From contig NZ_JAHBGI010000002.1 of NCBI RefSeq assembly GCF_018500185.1, positions 248,001 through 312,000 of the forward strand: 64,000 bases of DNA. Direction: 5' to 3'. Shown here one piece after another: positions 34,262 to 42,614 of the stretch. How positions within the stretch are numbered: the first letter of the stretch is position 1; the number at the start of each line of letters is the position of its first letter. Made by a program: the position numbers and the translations under genes. Below the pieces are notes generated by a model. It was not told the origin of the DNA and ran no database searches. It saw only the letters and a list, made by a program, of their open reading frames with translations. The stretch comes from Litoribacter ruber. Lineage in GTDB: Bacteria; Bacteroidota; Bacteroidia; Cytophagales; Cyclobacteriaceae.

Positions 34262-37120
34262 ATGAAGTACACGTTAATCTTTTTCCTTTTCTTAACCCTT
34301 GGTTTACCTGCGGCCTCACAGAATTTGGGCCTCCCTTTTTCCAAATTCTATTCGAGTGAGGAATATCAAGGGGGCATTCAGAATTTCTCCATTGCGCAGA
34401 GTGAAAAAGGATTGATCTACGTGGCCAATAATTTTGGGCTGCTGGAATATGACGGAACCAGCTGGAGGAAGTACTCCCTGCCCAACTCCACAAAAGTAAG
34501 GGATGTGGTCATTGATGACTCAGGTAGAATCCTGACAAGTGGTCAGGCTGATTTTGGATACTTTGCCTCTGACAAAAAAGGAAGTCTAGAATTTTTCTCT
34601 CTTATTGATAAATTACCCAGTGAGCTGCGCAACATCAATGAGGTTTGGAAGATTTATAAAGCCCACGACCGCATTTATTTCTGCACAGTGGATTACATTT
34701 TCATCTTCAATAATGCTTTTGAGTATGTGGGAAATATTAAAAGTTATAGTTCATTTGAAAGCTATCATTTAGCTGGTAATCAAATTTATATAAACGACTG
34801 GGAGAAAGGCCTTCATATTATTTCAAAGGACAGCTTGTTGCCATTGGCAAGCGGTAATGATCTTGCGGGAAAAGTGCTATCTGGAGTCATTTCCCTCTCT
34901 CAAGATCAGCGCTTGGTGTTCACGAGGGATGAAGGAATCTACCTGCACACTGTCTCTGGATTGAAAAAATGGAGATACCAGTTGGAGGGCGGTTCCAAAA
35001 TCAACAAAGCATTTCGGCTCAAGGAAGGAAGCATCGCCGTGGGCACTCAGAATGATGGCATGTACCTGATCAATGAGCTGGAGGGTGTCACCCAACACCT
35101 TCACAAAGGTAACGGGATCCAAAACAACACCATCCTATCCTTTTTTGAAGACATAGGGGGAAATCTCTGGATGGGGCACAACAATGGAATCACGCTGTTG
35201 GAATTGAACCTTCCCTTCAGAAAAATTGACCAATATTCCGGTTTGGAAGGTACAGGATATGATGCCCATTTGCTGCAAGGGAGGCTTTATTATGGTACCA
35301 ATGATGGCGTTTATTCCCAAAACCTCAACACCCCCAGCAGGAATGTATCTCCCCTTTCCCAAACTGAGGGACAGGTTTATTGGATCTCCGACTATCAGGG
35401 GGATTTGCTTGTTGGCCATAATGACGGTGCCATTGTGTATGATGGGGACCGCTTGGACAAGACCCAGGAAACTAGTGGAATCTGGAACTTTCAGCCCTTG
35501 AAAAACCACCCAAACCTAGTTCTCAGTGGTGGGTATAACGGTTTGTTTCTTTTTGAAAACCAAAATGGCAAGCTGAGATTCAAGCGTAAACTACAAGGAT
35601 TCAATGAAAGCTCCCGTATAGTGGAGCAGGATGAGGATGGCACCATATGGATGGCTCACGGTTATAAGGGTGTCTATAAATTACTGCTGGATGATAAACT
35701 GGAAAATGTGACTGTTCAGCATTACGGCAAAGATCAGGGACTACCCTCCAACCTGCTCAACAGCGTCTGGAAAATCAACAACCGCATTCTTTTTACAACA
35801 GAGATTGGGGTGTATTCCTACAATCAGTTCTCTGACAGCTTTGAGAAAGATGGCATGTTCAGCGCATATTTTGACGAAGGCACCATTATCACCAGCATGG
35901 CAGAGGATCCCTTGGGCAACATCTTTTACATAGCCAGCCAGGAAGTTGGCGTTTTGGAAAAACAGATCAACGGTGGTTACCTCAAAAACCATCAAGTCTT
36001 CAACAAGATCAAACCCTTGCTCAACGATGATCTCCAAAATTTGGCGCTGATCCAGTCCAATGAGGTGCTCTTTGCCGCCAAGGAGGGATTTATCTGGTAC
36101 AGACTTGATCAGAACAAACCCGTGACTCCGGCCTACCCTACCCTCATCCGATCAATTTACCTGACCAATCCATCGGATTCCTTGATTTATAGCGGGAATT
36201 ATAATAGTTCTGATAACGACGAGAGCATTTCCTACCCTTATGAAAATGGCAACATCAGGTTTGAGTTCAGCAACCCCGTACCCAACCAGGAAAACTCAAC
36301 CCAGTTTCAGGTTTGGCTGGAAGGACTGGAGAGCGAGTATGGAGAATGGTCCAACAGGCGGGACCGCGCCTATACCAACCTGCGGGAAGGAGATTATGTG
36401 TTTCATGTGAGGAGCAAAAACCTCTATGGGGAACTGGGAGAAGAGGCCAGGTTTGCCTTTACCATCCTTCCTCCTTGGTACAGATCCACGTGGGCTTATA
36501 TCATTTATGGGCTGATGGTGATTTCGGGGATATATTCTTCCTATCAGTGGATTGAAAAACGGAACAAGCTCAAGACAGCAAAGATTACCTCTGCTCAAAG
36601 GCAGGCCTTGAAGCAAAAGGAAATGGCCTTGCAGGATTCCCAGGCGGAGATCGAAAGGCTCCAAACCGAGAAGCTGGAAAATCAAATACAGAGCAAGAAT
36701 AAGGAACTGGCCTCAGCAACCATGCACCTGATAAATAAAAATGGATTTATTAATCATGTTAAAACAGGTGTGACTTCCGTGATCAAGAAGACCAAAAACC
36801 AAGAGGTTAAGCATGAACTGGAAAAGGTGGTGCAGAGCATAGAGAAAAACATAGCTGCCGATGCGGATTGGGAGCAGTTTGAGATTCATTTTGACCAGGT
36901 TCACGGGGATTTTCTATATAGGTTTAAGAAAAGATATGATAACCTCAGTCCGCAGGAAATCAAACTCAGCGCCTACCTTAGGATGAACCTTTCCTCCAAG
37001 GAAATAGCCAACCTGATGAATATCTCTACCCGGGGCATTGAGATCGCGCGATATAGACTGAGGAAAAAGCTGCAGCTGGAGCGCTCGGAAAACCTTCAGG
37101 AGTTTATCCTCAAGTTCTAA
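34262..37120 (+). CDS. Two-component-regulator-propeller / Y_Y_Y / LuxR-HTH regulator
   Basis: The 952-residue protein has a signal peptide (residues 1-19), then about 600 residues of propeller repeats (YDGTSWRKYS, EDIGGNLWMGHNNGI, EDGTIWMAHGYKG, EDPLGNIFYIA), a Y_Y_Y domain (about 655-735, WLEGLESEYGEWSNRR), one membrane helix near 745-762, a long coiled coil (about 770-820) and a C-terminal LuxR-type helix-turn-helix (LSPQEIKLSAYLRMNLSSKEIANLMNIS). Unlike hybrid two-component systems of Bacteroides it has no kinase or receiver domain. It would sense glucan oligomers in the periplasm and act on DNA directly from the membrane. It is divergent from the SusC operon, its likely target. Confidence 0.88.
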   Translation: MKYTLIFFLFLTLGLPAASQNLGLPFSKFYSSEEYQGGIQNFSIAQSEKGLIYVANNFGLLEYDGTSWRKYSLPNSTKVRDVVIDDSGRILTSGQADFGYFASDKKGSLEFFSLIDKLPSELRNINEVWKIYKAHDRIYFCTVDYIFIFNNAFEYVGNIKSYSSFESYHLAGNQIYINDWEKGLHIISKDSLLPLASGNDLAGKVLSGVISLSQDQRLVFTRDEGIYLHTVSGLKKWRYQLEGGSKINKAFRLKEGSIAVGTQNDGMYLINELEGVTQHLHKGNGIQNNTILSFFEDIGGNLWMGHNNGITLLELNLPFRKIDQYSGLEGTGYDAHLLQGRLYYGTNDGVYSQNLNTPSRNVSPLSQTEGQVYWISDYQGDLLVGHNDGAIVYDGDRLDKTQETSGIWNFQPLKNHPNLVLSGGYNGLFLFENQNGKLRFKRKLQGFNESSRIVEQDEDGTIWMAHGYKGVYKLLLDDKLENVTVQHYGKDQGLPSNLLNSVWKINNRILFTTEIGVYSYNQFSDSFEKDGMFSAYFDEGTIITSMAEDPLGNIFYIASQEVGVLEKQINGGYLKNHQVFNKIKPLLNDDLQNLALIQSNEVLFAAKEGFIWYRLDQNKPVTPAYPTLIRSIYLTNPSDSLIYSGNYNSSDNDESISYPYENGNIRFEFSNPVPNQENSTQFQVWLEGLESEYGEWSNRRDRAYTNLREGDYVFHVRSKNLYGELGEEARFAFTILPPWYRSTWAYIIYGLMVISGIYSSYQWIEKRNKLKTAKITSAQRQALKQKEMALQDSQAEIERLQTEKLENQIQSKNKELASATMHLINKNGFINHVKTGVTSVIKKTKNQEVKHELEKVVQSIEKNIAADADWEQFEIHFDQVHGDFLYRFKKRYDNLSPQEIKLSAYLRMNLSSKEIANLMNISTRGIEIARYRLRKKLQLERSENLQEFILKF

Positions 37121-37159
37121 AGGGTAATTTCTTATCTTGCGTGCTGAAACCTAGCTTTT

Positions 37160-37618
37160 ATGAACAACAACGATATATTGCGATCATTGCGCTACACTTT
37201 TGATTTCAATGATGACTCCATGATGGCGCTTTTTGCCCAGGGAGGCTATGAGGCCACAAGGTCTGAGGTAAGTGACTGGATGAAAAAAGAGGACGATGAA
37301 TCTTTCCTACCTTTATATGACAAGGAACTGGCTGCTTTTCTCAACGGATTCATCATCGAAAAACGGGGCAAGAAAGACGGTGAGCAGCCCGCTCCAGAAA
37401 AAAGCCTGAACAACAATCAGATCTTCCGCAAGCTTAAGATTGCCCTTGAACTCAAAGATGAGGATATCTTGGTGATATTGGGCTTGGCTGATTTCCGCTT
37501 CAGCAAGCACGAGCTCTCGGCCCTTTTCCGCAAGCCTTCACAATCTCAATACAGAGTATGCAAAGACCAAGTCCTGCGCAATTTCCTGAGAGGTCTACAA
37601 ATTAAGATGAGAGGGTAA
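37160..37618 (+). CDS. DUF1456 family protein (YehS-like)
   Basis: The 152-residue protein consists of two related halves of about 70 residues. Each begins NN(D/Q)I(L/F)R.LR/LK.A and contains a D/S.DD..M/DIL...G pattern, with a charged linker at about 70-80. This is the DUF1456 duplication seen in E. coli YehS. The function is unknown. It follows the propeller regulator by 39 bp on the same strand, but the family is found in many unrelated contexts, so a link to the glucan locus should not be assumed. Confidence 0.85.
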   Translation: MNNNDILRSLRYTFDFNDDSMMALFAQGGYEATRSEVSDWMKKEDDESFLPLYDKELAAFLNGFIIEKRGKKDGEQPAPEKSLNNNQIFRKLKIALELKDEDILVILGLADFRFSKHELSALFRKPSQSQYRVCKDQVLRNFLRGLQIKMRG

Positions 37619-37768
37619 AAATGTGGTTAGAAGTTTAGTCGGCCTGCGGCCTAGTTTAGAAGTTTAGAAACGCAAAGAGAAGACAGGGGTGATGCGTTGG
37701 TTTCACGCGAAGAAAACTAAGTAAAGCAAAGCTGCTCCAGTAGATCTCATTTCTAAACTCCTAAACTT

Positions 37769-37793
37769 CCCGATCCGCAAAGCGGTTATCGGG
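37769..37793. terminator. Hairpin between convergent genes
   Basis: CCCGAT-CCGC, an AAA loop, then GCGG-TT-ATCGGG form a stem of ten base pairs with a two-base bulge. It lies between the ends of the DUF1456 and Rrf2 genes, within a patch of AGTTTAG/CTAAACT words. No T tract follows directly, so termination is not certain. Confidence 0.45.
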
Positions 37794-37838
37794 AAATAAC
37801 CTTCTAAACTGATACATGGCTTTTCGGTGAGTTTATTT

Positions 37839-38270
37839 TTACCTCACTAAAGTAGCTAGACCTTTATCTACATCCTGGGCGAGTTCCCTGATGGTTCGGG
37901 TTTGGAGGAGGTGGGTGAGATCGTCGCGGATGGCTTTGAAGTCCTTGTGAATCGGGCAAGGATTTGTTTCGGAGCACTGCTTGAGTCCCAGGGCACATCC
38001 TCGGAAGATCCCGTCCCCATCAATGGCCACTACCAGGTCGATCAGTTTTATTTCCTCCTGTTCCTCATCGATATAAAAGCCCCCGTTGGGTCCTTTTGCC
38101 GAACTGATGATATTCAGTCTAGCAAGGGACTGCAATACTTTTGCGGTAAAAAACTCAGGTGCGTCAATTTCCTTACAGATGTCTTTGACACCCATTTTCA
38201 GGCCTTTGTTGCTTTGGCCCCATACGTAAATCACGGCTCTGATGCCGTATTCTGCTGCTTTTGAAAACAT
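37839..38270 (-). CDS. Rrf2 family Fe-S-type transcriptional regulator
   Basis: The 143-residue protein has an N-terminal winged helix of the Rrf2 type (MFSKAAEYGIRAVIY, EIDAPEFFTAKVLQSLARLNII, GPNGGF) and the cluster-binding loop GCALGLKQCSETNPCPIH (C-x6-C-x5-C-x2-H, around residues 92-109). This spacing is close to that of IscR and NsrR, so a [2Fe-2S] or [4Fe-4S] cluster sensing NO or iron status is likely. It lies 92 bp downstream of the hemerythrin gene on the same strand and next to nrfHA, which suggests an NO/nitrite role. Confidence 0.87.
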   Translation of the reverse strand: MFSKAAEYGIRAVIYVWGQSNKGLKMGVKDICKEIDAPEFFTAKVLQSLARLNIISSAKGPNGGFYIDEEQEEIKLIDLVVAIDGDGIFRGCALGLKQCSETNPCPIHKDFKAIRDDLTHLLQTRTIRELAQDVDKGLATLVR

Positions 38271-38284
38271 TTTTATTGTGTTAT

Positions 38285-38339
38285 GTCGGGTGTCCGATGT
38301 CGGATGTCGGATGACCGATGTTAGATTTAGATGTCGGGT
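38285..38339. repeat. 7-bp tandem repeat, 8 units (GTCGGAT type)
   Basis: Units such as GTCGGGT, GTCCGAT, GTCGGAT, GTCGGAT, GACCGAT and GTTAGAT follow in phase; one unit is 6 bp. The array fills the gap between the hemerythrin and Rrf2 genes. Confidence 0.75.
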
Positions 38340-38362
38340 GTCTGTTCCTGCCTGCGCTCCCT

Positions 38363-38839
38363 TTATTCCCAGAATCGGTCCGTCCAGGTGTCGTCTACTT
38401 TGCGGTGGATGTAGGCAAGTTTATCCTCCAATTCCTCCATTTTATCTTCTGGGGTCACTTGCTGGATATGTTCAAACAACTCCCTTTCCTCAAATCTAAT
38501 ATGCTGCTCAAGCTTTTCGGCGAAAGTTTCCAGCTCCTCCCCCTTTCCTTTAGGAAAGTCGTTGATTTCTTCCACCAAAGCCCGAAGCTCCCTGTGTTGC
38601 TTTTCAGCAAGGGTCCGCATGGGATGGTTTTCATCGAGAAATGGAAATATATGCCTTTCCTCAAGCTCAAAATGGGTTGACAGATGTTCCCCAAAGTAAT
38701 ACTCCACATAGCGGACAATCCTTTCCTTTTCAAAGCCTACTTTTAGCCCCTTCCTGATTTTCCAGGAAAGCAGCAAACCAAAATGGTGGTCCTGGCTTAA
38801 CGGAACCAGCGCAGTGTGTCTTTTCAAGGGTTTGCCCAT
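38363..38839 (-). CDS. Hemerythrin HHE-domain protein
   Basis: The 158-residue helical protein has the HHE diiron ligand pattern: DHHFGLL near 17-23, HLSTHFELEERHIFP near 52-66, KQHRELR near 79-85 and EQHIRFEERELFEHI near 111-125. Such domains carry a diiron site binding O2 or NO, or repairing metal centres. It is soluble and cytoplasmic. Divergent from nrfHA across a 183-bp promoter region, it is followed by an Rrf2-type regulator gene; together they look like an NO-stress unit. Confidence 0.87.
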   Translation of the reverse strand: MGKPLKRHTALVPLSQDHHFGLLLSWKIRKGLKVGFEKERIVRYVEYYFGEHLSTHFELEERHIFPFLDENHPMRTLAEKQHRELRALVEEINDFPKGKGEELETFAEKLEQHIRFEERELFEHIQQVTPEDKMEELEDKLAYIHRKVDDTWTDRFWE

Positions 38840-38882
38840 TTTCTTCTTGGATTGATAAACATGTCAAATATACTCATAATTC

Positions 38883-38896
38883 GGATAATCTTATCC
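38883..38896. promoter_or_regulatory. Perfect palindrome GGATAA-TC-TTATCC
   Basis: A 14-bp palindrome lies 43 bp upstream of the hemerythrin start in the divergent region shared with nrfH. It is a candidate operator, possibly for the adjacent Rrf2-type regulator, although its sequence differs from the GAC-N6-GTC sites at the other rrf2 promoter. Confidence 0.4.
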
Positions 38897-38960
38897 CAAT
38901 TAAGGGTTGAAGAACTCACATTTTTGTGTAACCTATAATATTTTTATATTTATACTAAAT

Positions 38961-38976
38961 TATGACTTATGTCATA
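38961..38976. promoter_or_regulatory. FNR-type operator of nrfHA (TATGAC-TTAT-GTCATA)
   Basis: A perfect 16-bp palindrome with core TGAC-N4-GTCA lies 46 bp upstream of the nrfH start. Its centre (38968.5) is 29.5 bp from the first base of an exact TAnnTTTG box at 38998. This is the geometry expected for a Crp/Fnr activator overlapping the -35 region. The Crp/Fnr gene at 61329-62036 is a candidate source of the activator. Confidence 0.7.
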
Positions 38977-38997
38977 GTTTGGATTTTTCAGTCAACC

Positions 38998-39005
38998 TAC
39001 TTTTG
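38998..39005 (+). promoter_or_regulatory. -7 promoter box of nrfHA (TACTTTTG)
   Basis: This is an exact match to the Bacteroidota consensus TAnnTTTG, 17 bp before the nrfH start codon. No TTTG occurs at the ideal -33 distance (one lies at 38978-38981 with a 16-bp spacer), which fits an activator-dependent promoter. Confidence 0.65.
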
Positions 39006-39022
39006 AATCAAATCTTTTCCTT

Positions 39023-39673
39023 ATGGGCAGACTACCCAAATTCAAGCGGTTTATGTTCCGCTACTCCCTGATCCCCCCGCGAAAATGGCGGCCTGCCGCT
39101 ACCGTATTGGTTGCCTCAATCATTGGTCTGGGTCTGTACATGGTGAAATTGAGCAATGCAGCCTCCTATCTTTCGGACGATCCCCAAGCCTGTGTCAACT
39201 GCCACGTGATGACACCCCAGTATATCACCTGGAACCACAGTGCCCACCGCGAGGTAGCCCACTGCAATGACTGCCACGTCCCCCACGATAATGTCTTCAA
39301 TAAGTATTACTTCAAAGCCATGGATGGGCTTTACCATTCTGCCATCTTCACGTTGAGAGCGGAGCCGGAGGTAATCAAGGCCCGCGAGCCCTCTGTAGAG
39401 GTGATTCAAAACAACTGCATCCGGTGCCACACCCCGCAGGTGACAGATGCCAAGCTTTCGGGGTTCGTAGAGGACCACCATGCTAAGCGCACCGACCGCC
39501 TCTGCTGGGAATGCCACAGGGAAGTGCCCCATGGCAGGGTAAAAAGTCTCTCATCTGTGGGCCATCAAATTGAGCCCATCCGGGCCCATGCCCCTTCTGA
39601 TCTTCAAATTGTACCCAAATGGTTGAGAGATACCATAAAAGATAAAAAAAAGCAACACACCGTCCACAACTAA
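39023..39673 (+). CDS. nrfH: Cytochrome c nitrite reductase small subunit (membrane quinol dehydrogenase)
   Basis: The 216-residue protein has one N-terminal membrane anchor (about 22-42) and four c-heme motifs, CVNCH, CNDCH, CIRCH and CWECH, as expected for NrfH. It takes electrons from menaquinol and passes them to NrfA on the periplasmic side. The extra conserved Met and His residues around the first heme (CHVMTPQ) fit NrfH from other bacteria. It lies 16 bp upstream of nrfA and behind an FNR-type operator and -7 box. Confidence 0.93.
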   Translation: MGRLPKFKRFMFRYSLIPPRKWRPAATVLVASIIGLGLYMVKLSNAASYLSDDPQACVNCHVMTPQYITWNHSAHREVAHCNDCHVPHDNVFNKYYFKAMDGLYHSAIFTLRAEPEVIKAREPSVEVIQNNCIRCHTPQVTDAKLSGFVEDHHAKRTDRLCWECHREVPHGRVKSLSSVGHQIEPIRAHAPSDLQIVPKWLRDTIKDKKKQHTVHN

Positions 39674-39689
39674 TAAATAACCATTTACC

Positions 39690-41183
39690 ATGAGAAATTG
39701 GATTCTTTTCATTGGCACCATCATAGTCGTCTTTTTATTGGCAATGCTGGCCTATACAATTATGGACAGAAAAGCTGAGGCAAGATTTGCCTATCAGCCC
39801 AAGGTCCAAATTGATGGTATCGAACCGCGCGATTCCATTTGGGGCCTTAATTACCCCCGACAGTATCAATCCTATCAAAGAACTGCCGACACCACCTTTA
39901 CCAGTAAATACAACACCAGCGCCCTACGGGATGCCTTGGAAGACCAGCCGGAAATGGTGATCCTTTGGGCAGGCTATGCATTCAGCAAGGGCTACAACGA
40001 GCCAAGGGGGCATGCCTACGCGGTGCACGACGTGCTGCACTCCGTCAGGATCGGTGCGCCTATGGAGGCTGGTGAGGGCGTGATGCCAAGCACCTGCTGG
40101 ACCTGTAAAAGCCCCGACGTGCCCCGCTTGATGAGCGAAATGGGTGTGACGGAGTATTACAGCAAAAAGCTTTCTGACCTGGGTCCTGAAGTGATCAACC
40201 CAATAGGATGCGCGGATTGCCACAATCCCGAAACCATGAATCTGACCATTACCAGACCGGCACTGATCGAGGCATTTGAAGCCATGGGCAAGGATATTAA
40301 CAACGCCACCCATCAGGAAATGCGCTCGCTGGTATGCGCGCAGTGTCACGTGGAGTATTATTTTGACAAAAATAAGCCTGGCAAGGAAGGCGCCCAGTAC
40401 CTGACTTTCCCTTGGAAAGATGGGATGGATGTGGAGTCTATCGAAGCTTACTTTGACAACATTGACTTTGCTGACTGGATCCACCCGATGAGTAAGGCCA
40501 AGATGCTGAAAGCCCAGCACCCAGATTACGAATTGTTCTCCATGGGCGTACACGCCCAACGAGGCGTAAGTTGTGCGGACTGCCATATGCCTTATCGAAC
40601 TGAGGGCGGACAGAAATTTACCGACCACCACATAGGATCCCCCCTAAACAATGTGGAAAACAGCTGTTTTGTGTGCCACAGAGAAAAAGTTTCCGATCTG
40701 GTAAATGATGTCTATGAGCGACAGAGAAAAATCAAGGAAGGCACCAATAAATTAAGGAGGATCATAGCCATGGCCCACTTTGAGGCAGAGAAGGCCTGGG
40801 AGCTTGGTGCCACCCAAGAACAGATGAAAGACATCCTTACCGGCATCAGACATGCCCAGTGGAGATGGGATTATGCAGTGGCCTCCCATGGGGCGGCTTT
40901 CCACGCTCCGCTTGAAACCAGTAGAATTGTAACCTCCGCCACGGATATCATCCAGGAAACCCGCATCAAACTGACCCGAGTACTGGCCGATTTGGGACAT
41001 AATGAGCCTGTGAAAACCCCAGACCTAAACAGCAAAAGTGCACTTCAGGCCTATATAGGTATTGACCTTGAAAAGGAAACTGAGGCTAAAGGGAAATTCC
41101 TCGAGCAGGTGGTACCGAGATGGTTGAAGGAAGGCAGGGCCAGAGAGGCACAAAAAGAAGTAAAAGTACTTAGCAATAAATGA
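39690..41183 (+). CDS. nrfA: Ammonia-forming cytochrome c nitrite reductase catalytic subunit
   Basis: The protein has 497 residues with an N-terminal hydrophobic signal or anchor. Five heme sites are present: the active-site CxxCK motif (Cys136 to Lys140, CWTCK) and four CxxCH motifs starting at Cys174, Cys216, Cys295 and Cys326. The enzyme reduces nitrite by six electrons to ammonium in the periplasm, and also reduces NO. It forms a complex with NrfH, encoded just upstream, and depends on the cytochrome c maturation protein encoded two genes downstream. Confidence 0.95.
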   Translation: MRNWILFIGTIIVVFLLAMLAYTIMDRKAEARFAYQPKVQIDGIEPRDSIWGLNYPRQYQSYQRTADTTFTSKYNTSALRDALEDQPEMVILWAGYAFSKGYNEPRGHAYAVHDVLHSVRIGAPMEAGEGVMPSTCWTCKSPDVPRLMSEMGVTEYYSKKLSDLGPEVINPIGCADCHNPETMNLTITRPALIEAFEAMGKDINNATHQEMRSLVCAQCHVEYYFDKNKPGKEGAQYLTFPWKDGMDVESIEAYFDNIDFADWIHPMSKAKMLKAQHPDYELFSMGVHAQRGVSCADCHMPYRTEGGQKFTDHHIGSPLNNVENSCFVCHREKVSDLVNDVYERQRKIKEGTNKLRRIIAMAHFEAEKAWELGATQEQMKDILTGIRHAQWRWDYAVASHGAAFHAPLETSRIVTSATDIIQETRIKLTRVLADLGHNEPVKTPDLNSKSALQAYIGIDLEKETEAKGKFLEQVVPRWLKEGRAREAQKEVKVLSNK

Positions 41184-41286
41184 TATTGGGTTGAGAAATA
41201 GGGCACTTATATTGTTCGTGTATTACACTATAAATCAGTTAAATATATTGAACAAAACCTTTACTCAGTTTTAAAATATCAATGTT

Positions 41287-42609
41287 ATGAAAAAATGGAT
41301 AACCATTGGATTGGTCATGATAATGACACTTTCCTACTACAGTGCGATGGCACAGTTTAGCATTGACGGCCAGTATATAACCCGGGGAGAATACCGGAAT
41401 GGCTTCGGCAGACCCATTGGGGAAGGAGAAAACCCAGCAGCATTTATTGCCCATAGGGCCCGACTACAGGCGAGTTACCGAATGGATGGCTTTAATTTTT
41501 TCATGAGTGTACAGGATATCCGGACTTGGGGCAATACCACTCAGGTCAAGCTAACCGACAATTTTTTATCCGTCCATGAGGCTTGGCTTGAGGCGGATAT
41601 GGGCCCCATGTGGAAAATCAAGCTTGGCCGGCAGGAATTGAATTACGATAATGCCCGCTTCTTGGGTAATTTGGATTGGGCGCTCCAAGCCAGGGCACAT
41701 GATTTTGCACTGGTCAAATATGAAAAAGAAGACATGAAGCTTCATTTTGGAGGGGGATTCAACCAAGAAAACCAGTTCCTCTTTGAGACTACCTTCGTTA
41801 TTCCCAACCAATATAAGGTAGCCCAAATGGCCCGATATGAAAACAAGTACGGGGATTTTCATTTCTCGGCTATGTTTTGGAATGACGGCAGGCAGTTTTG
41901 GACAGTTGAAGATGAAGAATTCTCCACCACGGGAGTGGATTTCCGACAGACGATTGGGCTCCCCACATTGAAATACCAAATGGGCAACACCACCTTTACA
42001 GGGTACTATTACCACCAATTGGGAAGAGATAGATTTGGCGTGGAAAGAAGAAGGATCAATGCCTATAATGTAAGTGCCCAGGTCACCCAGCAGTTTGACA
42101 TCAATAATGAGATAGGCAGAAAGTTCAGACTTGTCGGAGGCTTTGAGATTCTAAGCGGCGGGGTGGACTCTTTGACGAATAATGCCTACTCCCCGCTTTA
42201 TGGTACCAACCACCTATTTAACGGTTACATGGATCTGTTTTACGTAGGCGGAGCCCATGAAAACAATGTGGGCCTTCAGGATTATTTTCTCAGAGGCCGA
42301 TATGATTTCAATGAAAGGTTTTTCCTTCAAGGCGATGCCCATTTGTTTTACTCCTATGCAAGTGTATTCGGACCTGAAGGCGGTCCAGACCCTTTGAGCA
42401 ACTTCATGGGGACCGAGCTGGATTTGAGTTTTGGTTATGTATTCACCGATGCGATTTCCCTTCAGGGGGGATACAGCCAATTTTTCCACACAGATACTTA
42501 TCGCGCCATACAGGGCAACCGTAACCTAAGAGACACCCAAAACTGGGCCTATCTCATGATGATCTTTAGGCCCAATATGAAGAATAAATTTATAGGAATA
42601 TTACTGTAG
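41287..42609 (+). CDS. Alginate-export-type outer-membrane beta-barrel protein
   Basis: The 440-residue protein has a signal peptide cleaved after SAMAQ and alternating beta-strand pattern to the C-terminus, of the alginate_exp/AlgE-like porin family (RARLQASYRMDGFNFFMSVQDIRTWG near the start, LGRQELNYDNARFLGN near 117). Such proteins often sit beside nitrite reductase genes in Bacteroidota and may let nitrite or ammonium cross the outer membrane; that role is inference. The gap after nrfA is 103 bp and the stop is 5 bp before the ccs gene, so it probably belongs to the same operon. Confidence 0.8.
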   Translation: MKKWITIGLVMIMTLSYYSAMAQFSIDGQYITRGEYRNGFGRPIGEGENPAAFIAHRARLQASYRMDGFNFFMSVQDIRTWGNTTQVKLTDNFLSVHEAWLEADMGPMWKIKLGRQELNYDNARFLGNLDWALQARAHDFALVKYEKEDMKLHFGGGFNQENQFLFETTFVIPNQYKVAQMARYENKYGDFHFSAMFWNDGRQFWTVEDEEFSTTGVDFRQTIGLPTLKYQMGNTTFTGYYYHQLGRDRFGVERRRINAYNVSAQVTQQFDINNEIGRKFRLVGGFEILSGGVDSLTNNAYSPLYGTNHLFNGYMDLFYVGGAHENNVGLQDYFLRGRYDFNERFFLQGDAHLFYSYASVFGPEGGPDPLSNFMGTELDLSFGYVFTDAISLQGGYSQFFHTDTYRAIQGNRNLRDTQNWAYLMMIFRPNMKNKFIGILL

Positions 42610-42614
42610 GAAGA

